From: Pullulanibacillus sp. KACC 23026
Lineage (GTDB): Bacteria > Bacillota > Bacilli > Bacillales > Sporolactobacillaceae
Length of the DNA: 64,000 nt
Direction: 5' to 3'
NCBI RefSeq assembly: GCF_029094525.1
Contig: NZ_CP119107.1
Coordinates: forward strand, 372,001-436,000
The translations under genes were made by a program, and so were the position numbers. This document shows positions 1 through 13,878 of the stretch, one piece after another. Positions within the stretch are counted from its first letter, which is position 1. Each line of letters begins with the position of its first letter. The notes beneath the pieces are model-generated. The model was not told where the DNA came from. It saw nothing but the letters and a program-made list of their open reading frames with translations, and searched no databases.

Positions 1-42
1 TTTTGAAATGAGGACAACGATAGGGCAGGATCGGAGGTATGA

Positions 43-675
43 ATGATGAAAGAACGAATTTTATTTGTTTGCACAGGGAATACCTGTCGAAGCCCTATGG
101 CTGAAACGATTTTAAACCATCATGGTAAAGATAGAGCAGAGGCAAAGTCAGCAGGGCTATTTGCTAACAAAGGCCAGGGTGCTAATCCACTGGCAGTGAA
201 GGCTTTGGAGAAATTAGGAATACCGATGGGTGAACACCATTCACAGCCTCTCACTGGGGAGCTTGTGGATTGGGCAACGCTTATCTTAACCATGACACAA
301 AATCATAAACAGTCACTAATTATGGATTATCCAGAAGCTATTGACAAAACCTATACTTTAAAGGAATATGTCTACGACCAGCTTGAACAAAATCGATTTT
401 GGAAGAGCTGGCAAGAAGCGGTCTCAGAGCGAGAGGAAGCACGGCTCATTGTTGACCAATATGCCAAAGAAACAACAGGATTAGATGATGCCAAAAAAGA
501 AGCGGTTGAACGCTTGCTAAAAGCAGAAGAGCGTGTTAAAACATTGGAAGAAGAGATTCCTAATTATGATATTAAAGATCCTTTTGGCGGGGATCTGGAG
601 GAATATCAAACTGTTTCTCGTGAATTAGAATATCTAATTAGGCAATGGATGGAAAAAGAAGAAGAACAAGGCTAA
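43..675 (+). CDS. ywlE: Low-molecular-weight phosphatase, YwlE-type protein-arginine phosphatase, with coiled-coil insertion
   Basis: Expected to remove phosphate from protein arginines in the cytoplasm, opposing McsB-type kinases. The P-loop CTGNTCRS lies at residues 10-17. The Thr at residue 14, in place of the bulkier residue of classical LMW tyrosine phosphatases, is the YwlE signature for phosphoarginine. The general-acid Asp is D179 in the DPFGG motif. Family members are about 150 aa; this one is 210. The extra length is a charged, helical stretch at about residues 112-175, between TLKEYV and the DP loop, rich in Glu/Lys with heptad-like spacing. SD GGAGGT (33-38) precedes two adjacent ATGs at 43 and 46. 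The reading frame is open throughout the insertion, so it is not an obvious frameshift artefact. Next gene is ywlG, the usual neighbour. Confidence 0.9.
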   Translation: MMKERILFVCTGNTCRSPMAETILNHHGKDRAEAKSAGLFANKGQGANPLAVKALEKLGIPMGEHHSQPLTGELVDWATLILTMTQNHKQSLIMDYPEAIDKTYTLKEYVYDQLEQNRFWKSWQEAVSEREEARLIVDQYAKETTGLDDAKKEAVERLLKAEERVKTLEEEIPNYDIKDPFGGDLEEYQTVSRELEYLIRQWMEKEEEQG

Positions 676-707
676 AACAAGGATCACCTAAGAAAGGAAG
701 TCGTTGC

Positions 708-1280
708 GTGGTGGAAGACCTTCAAGATATCGGTCGCCAGTTGGAGACTGTATTAAACGCATTAAATGACGCCATGCCTTTATCACATGAACATATTTTA
801 ATCGTTGGAGCAAGTACAAGTGAAGTGATTGGACAGCACATTGGTTCGGCAGGGACCGTTGAAGTAGCAAGTGCTATTTTTGGTGCCTTAAAAAGATTCC
901 AGAGTCAAACAGGTGTTCAACTCGCCTTTCAATGCTGCGAACATCTGAATAGAGCGATCGTGGTTGAGAAAGAGACGGCAAAAGAGAATCGCCTGGAACA
1001 GGTTACAGTCGTTCCTGTCAGGTCAGCAGGCGGGGCGATGGCTGCCTATGCCTATCAAAAACTGGATCATCCCGTAGTCGTAGAGGCAATTAAAGGGGAT
1101 TGCGGGATTGATATTGGGGATACCTTTATAGGCATGCACCTAAAACCTGTTGTGGTTCCTGTTCGCTGTGAGGTTAAAGAAATTGGACATGCTCATGTCA
1201 CGATTGCTCGAACGCGGCCGAAGCTGATTGGCGGGGAACGAGCGGTTTACCCATCTCGGGAAACGGTTAATCACTTTTGA
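708..1280 (+). CDS. ywlG: YwlG family protein (TIGR01440), function unknown
   Basis: Recognised as the conserved YwlG family by position between ywlE and glyA and by its sequence, including [14 protein letters not shown] and the CCEHLNRA and [12 protein letters not shown] segments. Size is 190 aa against about 180 in B. subtilis. I chose GTG 708 (with a second GTG at 711) because the SD AAGGAAG (694-700) sits 7 nt upstream. The frame is open further upstream to 645, but that would overlap ywlE by about 30 nt with no ribosome site. The biochemical role is not established for the family. The conserved His/Cys residues in CCEHLNRA could be ligands or active-site residues, which is speculation. 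Confidence 0.88.
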   Translation: MVEDLQDIGRQLETVLNALNDAMPLSHEHILIVGASTSEVIGQHIGSAGTVEVASAIFGALKRFQSQTGVQLAFQCCEHLNRAIVVEKETAKENRLEQVTVVPVRSAGGAMAAYAYQKLDHPVVVEAIKGDCGIDIGDTFIGMHLKPVVVPVRCEVKEIGHAHVTIARTRPKLIGGERAVYPSRETVNHF

Positions 1281-1324
1281 TGACCACTAAAAAATAAAAG
1301 GGCTAGGTTAGGGAGGAAGAACGG

Positions 1325-2569
1325 ATGACTTTTTTACAATCACAAGATGAAGCAGTATATGCGGCTATTCAAAAAGAGCTGGGCAGACAAAGAAATAATA
1401 TTGAACTAATAGCTTCAGAAAATTTTGTAAGTCCAGCTGTTCTAGAAGCAGCGGGGTCTATTTTGACTAATAAGTATGCTGAAGGCTATCCGCAGCGCCG
1501 CTATTATGGGGGCTGTGAGTATGTTGATCTAGTAGAAGACCTGGCCAGAGATCGTGCTAAGCAATTGTTTGGTGCAGATCATGTGAACGTGCAGCCGCAT
1601 TCTGGGGCACAGGCTAACATGGCTGTTTATTTTACGATCCTTGAGCATGGGGATACCGTGCTTGGAATGAATCTTTCTCACGGCGGTCACCTCACACATG
1701 GCAGTCCGGTTAATTTTAGCGGTGTTCAATATAATTTTGTCGAATATGGTGTTGATGAAGAGAGCCATCTAATCAACTATGAGGATGTCCGACAAAAAGC
1801 GATTGAGCATAAACCGAAACTGATTGTTGCGGGTGCCAGTGCCTATCCTAGAACGATTGATTTTGCGAAGTTTAGAGAAATCGCTGATGAGGTGGGCGCC
1901 TACCTCATGGTGGATATGGCTCACATTGCTGGACTTGTTGCAACCGGTCATCACCCGAACCCTGTTCCTTATTGTGATTTTGTCACAACGACCACTCATA
2001 AGACACTGCGCGGTCCCCGAGGCGGAATGATCCTTTGTAAAGAGGAGTTTGCTAAGAAGATTGACAAGGCGGTCTTCCCTGGTATACAAGGCGGTCCGCT
2101 TATGCATATCATCGCTGCTAAAGCAGTGGCGTTTGGCGAAGCCTTGCAAGATTCCTTTAAAAGTTATTCTGCCCAGATTGTATCGAATGCCCAGGCATTT
2201 GCTGAAGCGTTAAAAGAAGAAGGGCTGACACTTGTTTCAGGCGGAACGGATAATCATCTTGTACTTGTCGACCTCCGCAACATTCAGCTGACAGGTAAGG
2301 TGGCAGAAAAAGCATTGGATTATGTTGGAATTACAACAAATAAAAATACAATTCCTTATGATCCAGAAAGTCCGTTTACAACCAGCGGCATTCGGATGGG
2401 AACGGCGGCTGTTACCACACGCGGTTTTAAGGAAGAAGAGATGAAATTAGTTGCAGGGATTATTGCTAAGGTGCTCAAGAATCATGAGGACGAGAGCATC
2501 CTTAAGAAAGCAACCGAAGAGGTTCAAAAACTGACTAATCGCTTTACTTTATATCCTAACTTAGGTTAA
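1325..2569 (+). CDS. glyA: Serine hydroxymethyltransferase
   Basis: PLP enzyme converting serine and tetrahydrofolate to glycine and 5,10-methylene-THF, the main source of one-carbon units; cytoplasmic. It is 414 aa, the usual length. The PLP Schiff-base lysine is K226 in [14 protein letters not shown]. Other family landmarks are the N-terminal [20 protein letters not shown] and [19 protein letters not shown] (1312-1316) fixes the ATG. It follows ywlG by 44 nt and is followed by a strong terminator, so ywlE-ywlG-glyA can form one transcript, as in Bacillus. Confidence 0.97.
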   Translation: MTFLQSQDEAVYAAIQKELGRQRNNIELIASENFVSPAVLEAAGSILTNKYAEGYPQRRYYGGCEYVDLVEDLARDRAKQLFGADHVNVQPHSGAQANMAVYFTILEHGDTVLGMNLSHGGHLTHGSPVNFSGVQYNFVEYGVDEESHLINYEDVRQKAIEHKPKLIVAGASAYPRTIDFAKFREIADEVGAYLMVDMAHIAGLVATGHHPNPVPYCDFVTTTTHKTLRGPRGGMILCKEEFAKKIDKAVFPGIQGGPLMHIIAAKAVAFGEALQDSFKSYSAQIVSNAQAFAEALKEEGLTLVSGGTDNHLVLVDLRNIQLTGKVAEKALDYVGITTNKNTIPYDPESPFTTSGIRMGTAAVTTRGFKEEEMKLVAGIIAKVLKNHEDESILKKATEEVQKLTNRFTLYPNLG

Positions 2570-2593
2570 TAAGCTACTAATAGACTCAATATA

Positions 2594-2647
2594 GAGGAAC
2601 CTCGTTGCCCTTTATGTTCGTTTGCGGTAACGGTGTTCCTCTTTTTT
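2594..2647 (+). terminator. Rho-independent terminator after glyA
   Basis: GAGGAAC (2594-2600) pairs with GTTCCTC (2635-2641). The stem continues inward through CGTTGCC against GGTAACG and is followed by TTTTTT (2642-2647). Confidence 0.85.
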
Positions 2648-2765
2648 GTCTTGTCTGTAAATAAGTTTGAATTGGGTTAATAGGCTGATTTTTTTGCTTT
2701 AATACAAGGAAAATGACAAGAGTCTTCTTTAAATTTGAACAATGTGCAAATAAAACAAAGAAACA

Positions 2766-2794
2766 TTGAACTCCGTGTCTTTTTTTTGTAAAAT
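2766..2794 (+). promoter_or_regulatory. Putative sigma-A promoter of upp
   Basis: TTGAAC (2766-2771), 17-nt spacer, TAAAAT (2789-2794). Predicted start near 2801, giving a leader of about 115 nt that contains the palindrome GCCATTTTAAAATGGC. Confidence 0.6.
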
Positions 2795-2860
2795 TTGTCG
2801 AGAGGCGTTATTTCAATATGAGTTTAATATACCTCGTTTTGAGGAATCCTAGAAAAAAAT

Positions 2861-2876
2861 GCCATTTTAAAATGGC
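2861..2876. promoter_or_regulatory. Perfect 16-bp palindrome in the upp leader
   Basis: GCCATTTTAAAATGGC lies about 38 nt before the upp ATG and downstream of the likely transcription start. It could be an operator or a short mRNA hairpin; no regulator can be named. Confidence 0.4.
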
Positions 2877-2914
2877 GTCTCAATAGGACTTTTAGACAAG
2901 AGTGGAGGAGAAAG

Positions 2915-3544
2915 ATGGGACAAGTAAAGGTTTTAGATCATCCCCTGATTCAGCATAAGCTGACACATATTAGAGATCATCGGACCGGTACAAAAGTGTT
3001 TCGCGAACTTGTAGATGAGGTAGCGACTTTGATGGCGTTTGAGATTTCAAGGGATTTGCCGCTGGAAGCTATTACGATTCAAACACCTGTTGCAGAGGCA
3101 AAAGCCTATCAGCTATCGGGTAAAAAGCTAGGGGTTATTCCGATTCTTCGTGCTGGCCTCGGAATGGTGGATGGTATATTAAATCTGATCCCTCATGCCA
3201 AAGTCGGTCATATTGGACTGTATAGGGACCCAGAAACCCTTCAGCCAGTTGAATATTATTCAAAAATGCCATCCGACATTAATGAGCGTGAACTGATTGT
3301 CGTGGATCCAATGCTTGCAACGGGCGGATCAGCTTCAGCGGCATTAACGATGCTGAAAGAAAAAGGGGCTGTCAACATTAAATTAATGTGTTTGATTGCA
3401 GCGCCTGAAGGGGTTAAACAAATTCAAGAAGATCATCCGGATGTGGACATTTATCTGGCAGCATTGGATGAGCGTCTTAATGAAAAAGGATACATAGTAC
3501 CGGGCCTTGGGGATGCAGGAGACCGCTTGTTTGGAACCAAATGA
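2915..3544 (+). CDS. upp: Uracil phosphoribosyltransferase
   Basis: Pyrimidine salvage enzyme that makes UMP from uracil and PRPP. It is 209 aa, standard for the family. The PRPP loop is [14 protein letters not shown] and the uracil-binding C-terminus is [13 protein letters not shown]. The ATG follows GGAGGAG closely. It has its own promoter (2766-2794), and its position between glyA and atp is the common Bacillales order. Confidence 0.97.
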   Translation: MGQVKVLDHPLIQHKLTHIRDHRTGTKVFRELVDEVATLMAFEISRDLPLEAITIQTPVAEAKAYQLSGKKLGVIPILRAGLGMVDGILNLIPHAKVGHIGLYRDPETLQPVEYYSKMPSDINERELIVVDPMLATGGSASAALTMLKEKGAVNIKLMCLIAAPEGVKQIQEDHPDVDIYLAALDERLNEKGYIVPGLGDAGDRLFGTK

Positions 3545-3946
3545 TGGAAGTTGGTATTTAACGTAAGAAACGTTCAAGAAACTGCCAAATTTCATTGTAG
3601 GAACAAAAGTTGAATTCCATTACAATTAAAGAGGTTGAAAACGAATACTCATGTATGGTTTTTTCATTGACAACCAATAATCAGATTGATAAGATGTCAT
3701 GGGGCAAGGACAATAAGAGGGCTTTCATTTTTTGCAAATGCTCTACGACTGGATTTCCTATGGGTCATTTTCTCTTTGTTTCAGTACTTGTTGGACATGT
3801 ATGAACAAGTTATGGGGCTGCACTAATATTGAATTTATCAGAATGGTTTCTGGTGGTTTCAATAATTAGTAGAAACAAAGGGCAAAATGAAGCGTGCTAG
3901 GCTCTAAGAAAGCATCAATTACTTTAGGACGAAAAGGGTGGTTCAG
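3545..3946. other. upp-atp intergenic region, no confident gene
   Basis: About 400 nt. One 64-codon frame (3610-3804) has no ribosome site and no recognisable family. An inverted repeat ACTTGTT...AACAAGT lies around 3786-3810. I could not pick a convincing promoter for the atp operon, though it must start here or read through from upp. Confidence 0.5.
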
Positions 3947-4177
3947 GTGAAATTTGATCCGGAAAATCCTTATCGAACTATGGGGTTGATCGGAACACTC
4001 GGTGTTGAAATCACGGCCTTTATAATTGGCGGTGTTTATCTTGGAAAATACCTAGATCACGTGCTGAAGACCTCACCGGTTTTTCTTGTAATAGGAATAT
4101 TTGGTGGAATGATTGTAGGCATTTTGAGTGCACTTTTTACACTAAAAGCATTTATAAAGGATGAGTCACATGAATGA
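3947..4177 (+). CDS. atpZ: AtpZ/AtpI family protein (ATPase_gene1)
   Basis: Small two-helix membrane protein at the head of the ATP synthase operon; relatives are implicated in Mg/Ca handling or c-ring assembly. Two hydrophobic segments, around residues 10-30 and 43-66, flank a short LGKYLDHVLKTSP turn. I prefer GTG 3947 (76 aa) because AAAGGGTGG lies 6 nt upstream. GTG 3938 is in frame and would add three residues. The end overlaps the start of atpI by 8 nt. Confidence 0.8.
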   Translation: MKFDPENPYRTMGLIGTLGVEITAFIIGGVYLGKYLDHVLKTSPVFLVIGIFGGMIVGILSALFTLKAFIKDESHE

Positions 4178-4595
4178 ATATACATCGTCACGGCGTCTCG
4201 TCCTTATCCTCACAAGCTTCATTTTTTTAGTCTCAATTCTTCTTTGGTATTTAACCCCTGCCAAGTCCTTTGTCGCCGGTTTTATCCTCGGAGGTTTGAT
4301 CAGCCTCTACAATGTACTTTACCTAGGCAGACGCATAAAGCTTATCAGTCAGTTAATTATAGCGGGATCCCATAGAAGAGCGGGATTAGGATTTCTTAAT
4401 CGAATTCTAATGGTCGTTTTCGGTGCCATTCTCGTTTATAAATTCCCGGAATGGTTGGATTATCGCTCGTATGTTCTAGGTTTGCCGCTATGCTATATTC
4501 TCTTACTGATTGCAACAGGTGTCACAATTAAAAAAGGTAAAGAACCATCATCACGAGAAGGGAGGGATGTTCTTGGAACTGACTCCGAAAATTAA
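4170..4595 (+). CDS. atpI: ATP synthase subunit I (AtpI)
   Basis: Four predicted membrane helices, 141 aa; family members act as a membrane chaperone for c-ring assembly. The first helix is LVLILTSFIFLVSILLW and the second contains FILGGLISLYNVLYLGRR. ATG 4170 is preferred to ATG 4161 because AAAGG (4156-4160) touches 4161 but is 9 nt from 4170. It overlaps atpZ upstream and atpB downstream by about 23 nt, indicating translational coupling. Confidence 0.85.
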   Translation: MNEYTSSRRLVLILTSFIFLVSILLWYLTPAKSFVAGFILGGLISLYNVLYLGRRIKLISQLIIAGSHRRAGLGFLNRILMVVFGAILVYKFPEWLDYRSYVLGLPLCYILLLIATGVTIKKGKEPSSREGRDVLGTDSEN

Positions 4596-5316
4596 GTTCC
4601 TGGGTCTTACATTTGATGTGACCGTCATGATTGGAACGCTCATAACAGCTATTCTAGTGTTGCTCATTGTATTAGTTGCAACACGCCGCAGAGAGATGCG
4701 TCCAAGAGGAGCACAGAACTTTGTTGAAATGCTCGTTGAATTTGTTCAAGGGATCACGAACATGATGCTCGATGCCAAGCGGGCCGAACGTTATCTTGGC
4801 TTTGCTTTCACAACGTTCCTATTTATTTTTATTGCAAATGAATTAGGAGTTATTGTGATGGTAACAGGGGCTGTACATCATCCGATGCCATCTCTCGGAA
4901 TTACGGCTGATCTATTAAAGACCAACGATGAAATCAGCTGGTTTAAATCACCAACCTCTGATATTAACGTAACAGTGGCAATGGCTTTTGCGATTACGAT
5001 TTATGCGCATTTTGCAGGATTGCTTAAGAGTCCAAGAGGATATTTTCGGCATTACTTTGAGCCATATGCTTGGATGTTACCTTTGCACATCATTGATGAA
5101 ATTGCAAAGCCAACGACCCATGCAGCACGGCTGTGGGCAAACATTTTTGCAGGTGAAGTATTAATCATTATATTGCGAGAAGGAACTTTCTATTTAACGG
5201 GAATTCCATTAATGGCATGGATTGGTTTTTCACTATTCGTTGGAGCTATTCAAGCCTATATTTTCACAGTTCTCGCTATGGTTTATATTTCTCAGAAAAT
5301 AGCAAGTGATCATTAG
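4573..5316 (+). CDS. atpB: F1Fo ATP synthase subunit a
   Basis: Membrane stator subunit forming the two proton half-channels against the c-ring. The essential arginine is in HAARLWANIFAGE, and the N-terminus matches the Bacillus form (KIKFLGLTFDVT). Five to six hydrophobic segments, 247 aa. The start is TTG 4573: SD GGAGGG (4561-4566) is about 6 nt away, whereas the in-frame ATG 4567 directly abuts the SD. The frame is open further upstream inside atpI but that stretch lacks family similarity. Confidence 0.93.
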   Translation: MELTPKIKFLGLTFDVTVMIGTLITAILVLLIVLVATRRREMRPRGAQNFVEMLVEFVQGITNMMLDAKRAERYLGFAFTTFLFIFIANELGVIVMVTGAVHHPMPSLGITADLLKTNDEISWFKSPTSDINVTVAMAFAITIYAHFAGLLKSPRGYFRHYFEPYAWMLPLHIIDEIAKPTTHAARLWANIFAGEVLIIILREGTFYLTGIPLMAWIGFSLFVGAIQAYIFTVLAMVYISQKIASDH

Positions 5317-5350
5317 GATTGGGCTTGTACTAAAGAAGTTAACATCATAA

Positions 5351-5620
<270 letters not shown>

Positions 5621-5663
5621 TTAGTTTTATAGAAAAAAATCAAGTCGAAAGATACCTTATGGC

Positions 5664-5681
5664 GGCGGGCGCATTCCCGCC
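5664..5681 (+). other. GC-rich hairpin downstream of atpE
   Basis: GGCGGG (5664-5669) pairs with CCCGCC (5676-5681) around a 6-nt loop, 43 nt after the atpE stop. It has no clean T-run, so it may stabilise the atpE message end or attenuate rather than terminate. Confidence 0.5.
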
Positions 5682-5691
5682 TTCTGTTCTA

Positions 5692-5794
5692 CTATCAGAA
5701 AGTTTAAATCTCGCTGTTCGCGATTTAAGGATGATAGTATAAGAAAAACTAAGGCTTCCAACATTAAGGGTTTGGCGATAAGCTGAGTTTTTCT
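5692..5794 (+). repeat. Two-hairpin structured repeat, copy A, in the atpE-atpF gap
   Basis: About 103 nt. Hairpin 1 is closed by CTATCA...TGATAG around an inner AAATC/GATTT stem. Hairpin 2 is AGAAAAACT(AAGGCTT) against AAGCT(G)AGTTTTTCT. A second copy is at 59770-59870. Shared blocks include TTAAGGATGATAGTA, AAAACTAAGGCTTCC and GGCGATAAGC. The inner stem of hairpin 2 is CCAA/TTGG here and CGCCA/TGGCG in the other copy, a compensatory change favouring a conserved RNA or DNA fold. Confidence 0.8.
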
Positions 5795-5837
5795 AATAAA
5801 TAAAGAGTTGACCACCTCTGAAGGGAGTGACTGAGGC

Positions 5838-6322
5838 GTGCTGGAATTCCACTTAGGAAACATAATCTTTCAGTTAGTTGTGTTCTTGATTCTAATGGTT
5901 CTTGTATCAAAGCTTGCGGCTCGACCAGTTCTTGGCATGATGAAGAAACGTCAAGACTATATCGATGAGCAATTAAAGAGTGCTGAAGAAAGCCAAAAAC
6001 AAGCTCAAGAGCTTCTTGAACAGCAACGCGCTGAATTGAAGAGAACGCGCGAAGAATCGAGTCAAATTATTGAAGCTGAGAAAAAACGTGCAGAAGCACA
6101 AGCAACTGAAATTATTAATGTTGCCAAAGATCGTGCTGAACGCTTAATAAATGAAGCAAAAGATGAAATTGAGACAGAACGTGTGAAAGCAGTAGCAACG
6201 CTTCGCGATGAAGTGGCACACCTTTCCTTGTTGCTTGCATCTAAAGTTCTTGAAAAAGAAGTGGATCGCAAAGCTCATGAAAAGGCGATTGACGACTTTG
6301 TCAAACAGGTGGGCGAAAGCCT

Positions 6323-6326
<4 letters not shown>
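5838..6326 (+). CDS. atpF: F1Fo ATP synthase subunit b
   Basis: Peripheral stalk subunit: one N-terminal membrane helix (about residues 8-25, IIFQLVVFLILMVLVSKL) and a long charged coiled coil rich in Glu/Lys/Ala. 162 aa. Start is GTG 5838 with AGGGAG (5822-5827) upstream. The stop overlaps the atpH ATG (ATGA, 6323-6326). It follows a structured repeat, so its translation relative to atpE may be set by that insert. Confidence 0.93.
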
Positions 6327-8387
<2,061 letters not shown>

Positions 8388-8502
8388 AGGCACACTCGTT
8401 GGAAGTCCGATGAGCAAAAGTCATGGTTAATGTCATTAAGTGCATGACCAAATTGATTTTTCTCATTGGATTCCTTGCGATCCTCTGTCTTAAAGGTGGT
8501 GA

Positions 8503-10818
<2,316 letters not shown>

Positions 10819-10866
10819 TTAAGCGCGTTTTGACCATTGTTTTGCCAACCTAAAGGAGGGTTTGCG

Positions 10867-11271
10867 TTGAATACCATTTTAGCCAGTATCGTCACTCCTA
10901 ACGGTAAGGTGTTTGAAGGCGATGTTCATATGGTGAGTGTTCGCGCGGTAGCCGGAGATATGGGTATTCTGCCAAATCACATGCCTGTCGTAGCACCTTT
11001 AAAAATAAGTGCTGTAAAACTAAAATCTTTTGATGCCGATCAATACGTCGCAGTGAGTGGTGGTTTTATTGAAGTGCGCGGTGACCAAGTTACGATTCTT
11101 ACCGAGTCAGCCGAGCTGAAGAAAGATATTGATGTTTCACGGGCAGAACGTGCTAAGGAAGAAGCCGAACGCCGCTTATCTGAGCTAACTGAAGAATCAC
11201 CAGAATACAAAGCTGTTCAAAATGACCTCAAGCGTGCTGAGAATCGTTTAGACATTGCGAGCAGACATTAA
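10867..11271 (+). CDS. atpC: F1Fo ATP synthase subunit epsilon
   Basis: 134 aa; N-terminal beta-sandwich ([35 protein letters not shown]) and C-terminal two-helix inhibitory domain rich in Glu/Arg. Start is TTG 10867 after AAAGGAGGG. Last gene of the atp operon, followed at once by a terminator. Confidence 0.93.
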   Translation: MNTILASIVTPNGKVFEGDVHMVSVRAVAGDMGILPNHMPVVAPLKISAVKLKSFDADQYVAVSGGFIEVRGDQVTILTESAELKKDIDVSRAERAKEEAERRLSELTEESPEYKAVQNDLKRAENRLDIASRH

Positions 11272-11301
11272 AAAACAAGGGATGAACTCCCTTGTTTTTT
11301 T
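11270..11301 (+). terminator. Terminator of the atp operon
   Basis: AAAAACAAGGGA pairs with TCCCTTGTTTTT around a short loop and ends in a T-run; it starts at the atpC stop codon. Confidence 0.88.
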
Positions 11302-11303
11302 AT

Positions 11304-11390
11304 GGGGACAGTTCTTTACAAGCATTCACTCATAATGTGTGGGGACAGAACTCTTCAAACTGTTTATTCTCTCCGTAGAGGTCTGTCTCC
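11304..11390. repeat. Short element with GGGGACAG / CTGTCTCC ends
   Basis: GGGGACAGTTCTT begins at 11304, a second GGGGACAGAACTC is at 11341, and GAGGTCTGTCTCC ends at 11390. The ends are inverted and resemble those flanking the repeat at 59752-59904. It lies directly between the atp terminator and ywzB and looks like an inserted REP/MITE-like element. Confidence 0.55.
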
Positions 11391-11412
11391 AAAAAGAAAG
11401 GGGCTCTTAATC

Positions 11413-11646
11413 ATGATGGAATTTGGGGTGCAGGCTGCCCTTAGCATTTTTATTCATTTAGTCATTCTCGTTTTAACCTGGTGGGCGGTTCAGTGTGTGA
11501 AATGGGATGTCTGGCTTAGACAGCCAAAAGGAATCCGGGCAAAGATTTTAATGATTCTTGTCACAATTGCCATCAGTGAACCAGTCGCCACGTTTATTGT
11601 TAATTACTTAAGTTGGTCAGTTCAACTACCACAGATATATAAATAA
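11413..11646 (+). CDS. ywzB: DUF1146 family membrane protein YwzB
   Basis: 77 aa with two membrane segments: ALSIFIHLVILVLTWWAV near the N-terminus and ILMILVTIAISEPVATFIVNYL near the C-terminus, separated by the charged WDVWLRQPKGIRAK loop. The ATG pair 11413/11416 follows AAAGGGG. Position between atpC and ywmB-murA is conserved in Bacillus. Function unknown. Confidence 0.85.
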   Translation: MMEFGVQAALSIFIHLVILVLTWWAVQCVKWDVWLRQPKGIRAKILMILVTIAISEPVATFIVNYLSWSVQLPQIYK

Positions 11647-11734
11647 TATTCTGACAAGATGGGGTCTTGGGCGATTTTCCATGTATGATCTTTCTCTTCA
11701 AGGAAACAATGTAAATAAGGAGAGGATGATAGAC

Positions 11735-12490
11735 ATGGGGAAACAAACAAAGACCCTAATTTTATGCTTTTTATGCTTTATGTTTATTGGTGCACTTACA
11801 CCAACTTTGGCAAAAGGTAAGACGCAAGATACAAGTAAATTGCCGGAACTTATACATGTGTTAAAGGTGAATGGTGCCCACGTCAAGAACTGGTCGATCT
11901 ACGCCAGACAACAGAACACCGATCTCCAAACGTATCAAGAGGTCCAAAGTGAGGCACGAACACTTAAGGAAGCGTTTAACAACTATAACTGGCAAGTAAA
12001 GAAAGAAAAAATGGATGTTCGATTTTTAGGAACAAAGAAAGATAAGGCATCTGCTCTTACTGAAAGCATTACATTACTCGCCTACCCCCAAAAAAACGCG
12101 TACCAAACGTATCTTATATATGAAATAAATGGAACAGGCTGGAACGCTTCTTATTGGACGAACCACTTGTCAATAGAGATAAACCAACAAGTGACAAAAA
12201 TATTTGATGAGAAGACACAAATATTTGCTTGTGTGACAGGTGATTTCGGTGATAAAATGAATATTGTGCTTTCAAAAAAGTCAAATGCCATATTGAAAAC
12301 TTTAAAGGCACACAAAATTGAATCTGATCATGAAAAAACATTTAGTTCGGTATCCGCATATACTGAATTATGGAAAGAACAAACGATTCAATCCAATGGT
12401 CGTTCCATTAACCTTCAATTAGGTTTAAGAAAGGTAGATGACAAAACGACCGTGACATTAGGAACACCTATAATTACGAGTGAATATTAA
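11735..12490 (+). CDS. ywmB: YwmB family secreted protein (DUF1779, TATA-box-binding-like fold)
   Basis: 251 aa with an N-terminal signal peptide (hydrophobic LILCFLCFMFIGALTPTLA, cleavage after TLA likely), so exported or anchored. The name is based on position between ywzB and murA and general family similarity (LPELIHVLKVNGAHVKNWSIYAR). ATG 11735 lies 9 nt from AAGGAGAGG; the in-frame ATG 11726 touches that SD. Function is unknown in the family. Confidence 0.78.
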   Translation: MGKQTKTLILCFLCFMFIGALTPTLAKGKTQDTSKLPELIHVLKVNGAHVKNWSIYARQQNTDLQTYQEVQSEARTLKEAFNNYNWQVKKEKMDVRFLGTKKDKASALTESITLLAYPQKNAYQTYLIYEINGTGWNASYWTNHLSIEINQQVTKIFDEKTQIFACVTGDFGDKMNIVLSKKSNAILKTLKAHKIESDHEKTFSSVSAYTELWKEQTIQSNGRSINLQLGLRKVDDKTTVTLGTPIITSEY

Positions 12491-12555
12491 TAAAATAGGT
12501 TGGCGTTTGGTGGCCACCCTTTTTTTGACAAGAATTGGACGCGGAGGGGAATACG

Positions 12556-13878
12556 TTGGAAAAAATCTTTGTCCGAGGCGGAAAGCGTCTTTCTGGCACT
12601 GTTCGTATAGATGGTGCGAAGAATGCCGTTCTTCCCGTCATAGCAGCAACGATTTTAGCATCAAGAGGCACGAGTCGGATTGAAAATGTACCTGCATTAG
12701 CAGATGTTTATACAATAAATGAAGTACTCCGACACTTAGGGGCAGAGGTTGAGTTTGAAGGTTCATCCATTACCATTAATGCACAAGGTAGTCTAGAAAG
12801 CGAGGCGCCTTTTGAATATGTCAGGAAGATGCGGGCCTCCTTTTTCATTATGGGACCCCTTTTGGCCCGCGTTGGTCACGCAAAGATTGCTTTGCCTGGC
12901 GGTTGTGCAATTGGTCAGCGCCCTATAGATCAACATTTAAAAGGCTTTGAAGCAATGGGCGCAACGGTTCAAATGGGTAATGGCTATATAGAAGCCAAAG
13001 TTCCACAAGGATTACAAGGCGCTAACATTTATTTAGACTTCCCAAGTGTTGGAGCAACTGAGAATATCATGATGGCAGCAGTACTTGCCAAAGGTGAAAC
13101 CATCATTAATAATGCGGCACAAGAACCAGAAATTGAATGCTTGGCAAATTATTTGATCGCGATGGGCGGTAAAATAAAAGGCGCCGGCACGAGTACTATT
13201 CGAATTCAAGGTGTACGTTTATTAAAAGGCGTCTCTTTTGAAGTGATTCCAGACCGAATTGAAGCAGGGACTTATATGATTGCGGCGGCTATTACAGGCG
13301 GAAACGTTCTTGTAGAAAATGCTATTGCCGATCATCTAAGACCACTTATCGCAAAGCTTGAGGAGATGGGGGTCGAAATTCAACAAGAGTTGACGGGCAT
13401 CCGAGTAATCGGCCCAGATATTCTAAAGCCTGTTGATATTAAGACACTTCCACATCCTGGATTCCCAACGGATCTTCAGTCGCAGATGATGGCTCTCCTA
13501 TTGAAAGCAAAAGGAACTTCAATTATTACTGAAACCGTATTTGAGAATCGCTTTATGCATGTTGAAGAATTCCGCAGAATGAGCGCTGATATTAAGATTG
13601 AAAGTCGTTCAGCCATTATTAATGGACCTTGTCGACTTCAAGGTGCAGAAGTGGCGGCAACTGATTTGCGCGCTGGTGCAGCACTTGTTCTAGCGGGATT
13701 GGCAGCAGACGGAACTACTCGTGTCACTGATTTACACCATATTGATCGGGGTTATGTCGATCTTACGGGAAAACTACAGTCACTAGGCGCCTCCATTGAA
13801 AGATTGAGCGTTAAAGAGACCCCAGCAGTAACCGAAGAGGTTACCCCCAAACTCAACATGAAGCCCAAATTTGCATAA
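12556..13878 (+). CDS. murA: UDP-N-acetylglucosamine 1-carboxyvinyltransferase MurA
   Basis: First committed step of peptidoglycan synthesis: transfers enolpyruvate from PEP to UDP-GlcNAc. 440 aa. The active-site Cys is C117 in LPGGCAIG, the residue attacked by fosfomycin. K22-N23 in the DGAKNAVLP loop are present. Very close to Bacillus MurAA throughout. Start is TTG 12556 ([12 protein letters not shown]) after GGAGGGG; the frame is open to 12535. Confidence 0.97.
   Translation: MEKIFVRGGKRLSGTVRIDGAKNAVLPVIAATILASRGTSRIENVPALADVYTINEVLRHLGAEVEFEGSSITINAQGSLESEAPFEYVRKMRASFFIMGPLLARVGHAKIALPGGCAIGQRPIDQHLKGFEAMGATVQMGNGYIEAKVPQGLQGANIYLDFPSVGATENIMMAAVLAKGETIINNAAQEPEIECLANYLIAMGGKIKGAGTSTIRIQGVRLLKGVSFEVIPDRIEAGTYMIAAAITGGNVLVENAIADHLRPLIAKLEEMGVEIQQELTGIRVIGPDILKPVDIKTLPHPGFPTDLQSQMMALLLKAKGTSIITETVFENRFMHVEEFRRMSADIKIESRSAIINGPCRLQGAEVAATDLRAGAALVLAGLAADGTTRVTDLHHIDRGYVDLTGKLQSLGASIERLSVKETPAVTEEVTPKLNMKPKFA

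Larger units (their letters stand above)
2570..2914. other. glyA-upp intergenic region
   Basis: Holds the glyA terminator, the putative upp promoter and a 16-bp perfect palindrome at 2861-2876. No open reading frame with a ribosome site was seen. Confidence 0.7.

Noticed and set aside
3610-3804. 64-codon open frame between upp and the atp operon
   Set aside because: No ribosome binding site, mixed hydrophobic/Cys composition unlike a known family, and it lies where a regulatory region is expected.
4510-4572. N-terminal extension of atpB (and similar open upstream stretches of atpC, atpD, murA, gtaB, metal peptidase S53 genes)
   Set aside because: The extra residues precede a good Shine-Dalgarno sequence and do not match family N-termini; internal TTG/GTG/ATG starts were chosen.
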